A stretch of 64,000 nucleotides of DNA from Fimbriimonadaceae bacterium (GTDB lineage: Bacteria > Armatimonadota > Fimbriimonadia > Fimbriimonadales > Fimbriimonadaceae), in the NCBI GenBank assembly GCA_019638795.1, contig JAHBTB010000001.1:124001-188000 (forward strand), given 5' to 3'. Made by a program: the position numbers and the translations under genes. The number at the start of each line of letters is the position of its first letter. Position 1 is the stretch's first letter. The notes beneath the pieces were generated by a model, which saw only the letters and a list, made by a program, of their open reading frames with translations, was not told the DNA's origin and did not search any database. Of this stretch, positions 61,862 through 64,000 are shown piece by piece.

Positions 61862-64000
61862 ATGCTGGCTGCGTTGACCTTGGCGGCGGTGTTGACAACC
61901 GGCGCCGCCGACCACGACCCGTTCGGTGTGCCGTACCGCCCCCGAGACATCTGGGTGTTCCGGTCAGTCCTCGACCAACACCCGCGCATGATCACGGTCG
62001 CCCTCCACAAGGACGTCTGGGTCGCCTACGACACCACCAAGTGCAACCTCTACCAGGCGTGGACGGGAGGGGTGAAGTTCGACGGTTCGGTCTACACCAC
62101 CGTCCACGGGCCGCAACCCACCAGCGAGGGCGCCCCCTATGTGCGCAACGACGTGGAGGGCGAGACATGGCAGCTCACCCAGGGGGGCAAGGCCGTCGCG
62201 ACCAAGCCGGTCTACCGGGGATACAAGTTTGTCGAGGGTCAGGTCAACATCCAGTTCGACTTGCAGTCTTCGGCCGGGGTCGTGCACGTCACCGAGATCC
62301 CCGAGTTCTTCTCCGCCGGGGCCGGCAAGGTCGGATTGGAGCGCAAGTTCGTCACGTCCGGCGTCCCTGCCGGGGCGACCCTCGCCGTCACCGGCACCCA
62401 CCTTGTCGACACCGAGGTCAACGTGCTGGGCGGAAGCCGCACGACGGTGCTCAAAGGGTCGGCGTCAAACATCGACGTCAAGGCCAACGGCCGCACCACC
62501 GTCCGCTACTCCTTTGTGCTTCCCAAGGCCGCGCCCCTGCCTACCCCCAAGCCTCTCCAAGACAAGAGCGACCAGCGGGAGCCTGGGCTCGGCCTGCGCG
62601 TCTACTTTGTCGACGACGACATGAGCCACGTGCCCACCCTGGTCGCGGGGCAGACCGGCAACGTCAACAAGATCATCCCCAACGTCGACCTCACGACCAA
62701 GGAAGCGTTCGGTGGCCTGGAGACCCGGTTCCTGACCCACGTCACCGGTTACCTGAATGTCAGCCAGGCCGGCCGTTACACGTTCCGCCTCGACAGCAAC
62801 GACGGCTCTCGGCTCTCCCTAGACGGCAAGATCGTCCTGGAGCACGACGGGTTCATGGAAATGGGCAAGCCGGGCGACGCCGCCGTTGACCTCGGGGCCG
62901 GTGAACACAGCCTCTTCATCGAGCACTTCCAGGAGTTCGGCCCGTTCGGCCTGCGGCTCCTATGGAAGAAGCCGGGCGACAAGGATTTCACCGTCGTCCC
63001 CCCGAGCGTGTTCACGACCGGCAAGGGCGAGGTCCGGGTCGTCGCCCCCGGCAAGAAAAGGGTCATGATGGCGGGCTCCCGCCGCGTGCCCGGCGACATG
63101 CGGCCCCTCGACAAAGTCCACCCGTCCTTCGACTTGTCGCAGGCCCGGCCCGAAAGTTTCAAGCCCAAGGTCGGCGGCATCGACTTCATGCCGAACGGCG
63201 ACATGGTGGTCTGCTGTTGGGAGCCGGACGGCGGCGTGTACCGGGTGTCCAATTACACGAGCAAAGACCCGTCGCAGATCAAGGTCAAGCGGATCGGCGG
63301 CGGCATGGCCGAGCCGCTCGGCATCAAGGTCGTGGACGGCAAGGTCTATGTCCTCCAGAAGCAGGAACTGACCGAACTTGTCGACAACGACGGCGACGGG
63401 GTGACCGACGAGTACCGGTGCGTCGCCAACGGTTGGCAGGTGTCGAACAACTTCCATGAGTTCTCCTTCGGCCTCCCCTACGACGACAAGGAGAAGGTGT
63501 TTTACGCCTCGTTGGCCATCGCCATCGACCCGGGCGGAAAGTCGGCGATGCAACAGCTCCCGAACCGTGGGTCGGTGATGAAAATCCACCTCGACGGCAC
63601 ATACGAGTACATCGCCAACGGGCTCCGGACGCCGAACGGCCTGTGGCTGACCCCTGACGGCAAGCTCTTCATCGCCGACAACCAGGGTGACTGGGTGCCC
63701 GCCAACAAGATCGTCCAGATCGAACCCGGCGCCTGGTACGGCAACCGGTCCGTCGACCCCCAAGGCACCGAGGGGCGCGTCGCCCACCCGCCTGTCGCGT
63801 GGTTGCCCGAGAACGAGATCGCCAACTCGCCAAGCAACGTCGTGCCGCTCGACTACGGCCCTTACAAGGGCCAGTGGGCGTTCGGCGACGTCACCTACGG
63901 CGGGCTGACCCGCCTCTTCATGGAGTCGGTGGGCGGCCAACTCCAAGGCGGCGTGGTCAGGTTTGTCGCCGGGCTTGAGGCCGGGGTCAACCGGACGGCG
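61862..64000 (+). CDS. PA14 / beta-propeller secreted protein (cut by window edge)
   Basis: Reading from ATG 61862 (713 codons, still open at the edge) gives a signal peptide (LAALTLAAVLTTGAADHDPF), an N-terminal beta domain (about 20-235), a PA14 domain (about 245-385: LGLRVYFVDDDMSHVPTLVA; RYTFRLDSNDGSRLSLDGKI) and a propeller like that of PQQ sugar dehydrogenase or Planctomycete-type membrane-bound dehydrogenases (VGGIDFMPNGDMVVCCWEPD; IANGLRTPNGLWLTPDGKLF). PA14 binds glycans. The C-terminus, which often carries a cytochrome c, is outside. The competing frame at 61855-62889 is an overlap artefact. Confidence 0.85.
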   Translation, partial: MLAALTLAAVLTTGAADHDPFGVPYRPRDIWVFRSVLDQHPRMITVALHKDVWVAYDTTKCNLYQAWTGGVKFDGSVYTTVHGPQPTSEGAPYVRNDVEGETWQLTQGGKAVATKPVYRGYKFVEGQVNIQFDLQSSAGVVHVTEIPEFFSAGAGKVGLERKFVTSGVPAGATLAVTGTHLVDTEVNVLGGSRTTVLKGSASNIDVKANGRTTVRYSFVLPKAAPLPTPKPLQDKSDQREPGLGLRVYFVDDDMSHVPTLVAGQTGNVNKIIPNVDLTTKEAFGGLETRFLTHVTGYLNVSQAGRYTFRLDSNDGSRLSLDGKIVLEHDGFMEMGKPGDAAVDLGAGEHSLFIEHFQEFGPFGLRLLWKKPGDKDFTVVPPSVFTTGKGEVRVVAPGKKRVMMAGSRRVPGDMRPLDKVHPSFDLSQARPESFKPKVGGIDFMPNGDMVVCCWEPDGGVYRVSNYTSKDPSQIKVKRIGGGMAEPLGIKVVDGKVYVLQKQELTELVDNDGDGVTDEYRCVANGWQVSNNFHEFSFGLPYDDKEKVFYASLAIAIDPGGKSAMQQLPNRGSVMKIHLDGTYEYIANGLRTPNGLWLTPDGKLFIADNQGDWVPANKIVQIEPGAWYGNRSVDPQGTEGRVAHPPVAWLPENEIANSPSNVVPLDYGPYKGQWAFGDVTYGGLTRLFMESVGGQLQGGVVRFVAGLEAGVNRTA

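Noticed and set aside
61855-62889. 344-residue plus-strand frame near the right end
   Set aside because: Arg/Gly/Pro-rich shadow of the PA14/propeller gene, which reads in another frame through the edge.

Overview
The window looks like a chromosomal segment of a GC-rich bacterium of the Armatimonadota, most likely Fimbriimonadia. This is inferred from gene content, not from a marker-gene tree. The clues are a DUF1559-type pseudopilin with the N-terminal stretch FTLIELLVVIAIIAILAAI, several proteins ending in a PEP-CTERM tail, many polysaccharide-active enzymes, and flagellar/chemotaxis genes. Coding density is very high. I see no insertion sequence, prophage, CRISPR array or rRNA operon.

Layout. 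1-4192 (minus): motility block cheW-cheA-HDOD protein, then a terminator-like hairpin and fliD, which runs off the left edge. 4272-9616 (plus): HAD phosphatase, a secreted Ig-like protein, an outer-membrane barrel protein, a caspase-fold protein without the usual catalytic residues, and a helix-hairpin-helix protein. 9576-13527 (minus): class III aminotransferase, grpE, glmM, coaX. 13578-18799 (minus): GH2 beta-galactosidase-like enzyme and three small unknowns. 18943-24921 (plus): aldehyde dehydrogenase, GH18, a PEP-CTERM protein, an M3 oligoendopeptidase and a beta-helix protein. 24943-26755: a tightly coupled zinc-ribbon / membrane protein / hisF unit. 26814-31373: a sugar ABC transporter whose binding protein and first permease are one polypeptide, a second permease, and an MFS exporter without an obvious standard start codon. 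31409-39942: DUF1080 protein, GH97, a DUF3298-like protein, a predicted flavin-dependent halogenase divergent from a LacI regulator, a pseudopilin, a small lipoprotein and GH16. 40171-50247: heme oxygenase, two GNATs, three PEP-CTERM proteins, a GH65-like lipoprotein, globin, cupredoxin, a C39-like secreted protein and an AraC regulator. 50299-60591: guaB, M16 peptidase, GAF histidine kinase, an HD hydrolase, galE, tRNA-Leu(UAG), zwf, a Ca2+/H+ antiporter and an M1 peptidase. 60703-64000: a GH76-like enzyme and a PA14/beta-propeller protein cut by the right edge.

How it fits together. The carbohydrate-active enzymes (GH2, GH16, GH18, GH65-like, GH76-like, GH97, DUF1080, beta-helix), the sugar ABC transporter and the LacI regulator suggest a heterotroph living on complex polysaccharides. 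galE, glmM and zwf feed nucleotide-sugar, peptidoglycan and pentose-phosphate metabolism. The clearest regulatory structure is a LacI-type operator family at 36606, 36694 and 37859-37888. It links the regulator to the halogenase-like gene and to the pseudopilin gene. Many genes have a TAnnnT box only 5-7 nt upstream of the start codon and no Shine-Dalgarno sequence, which suggests leaderless transcription is common here.
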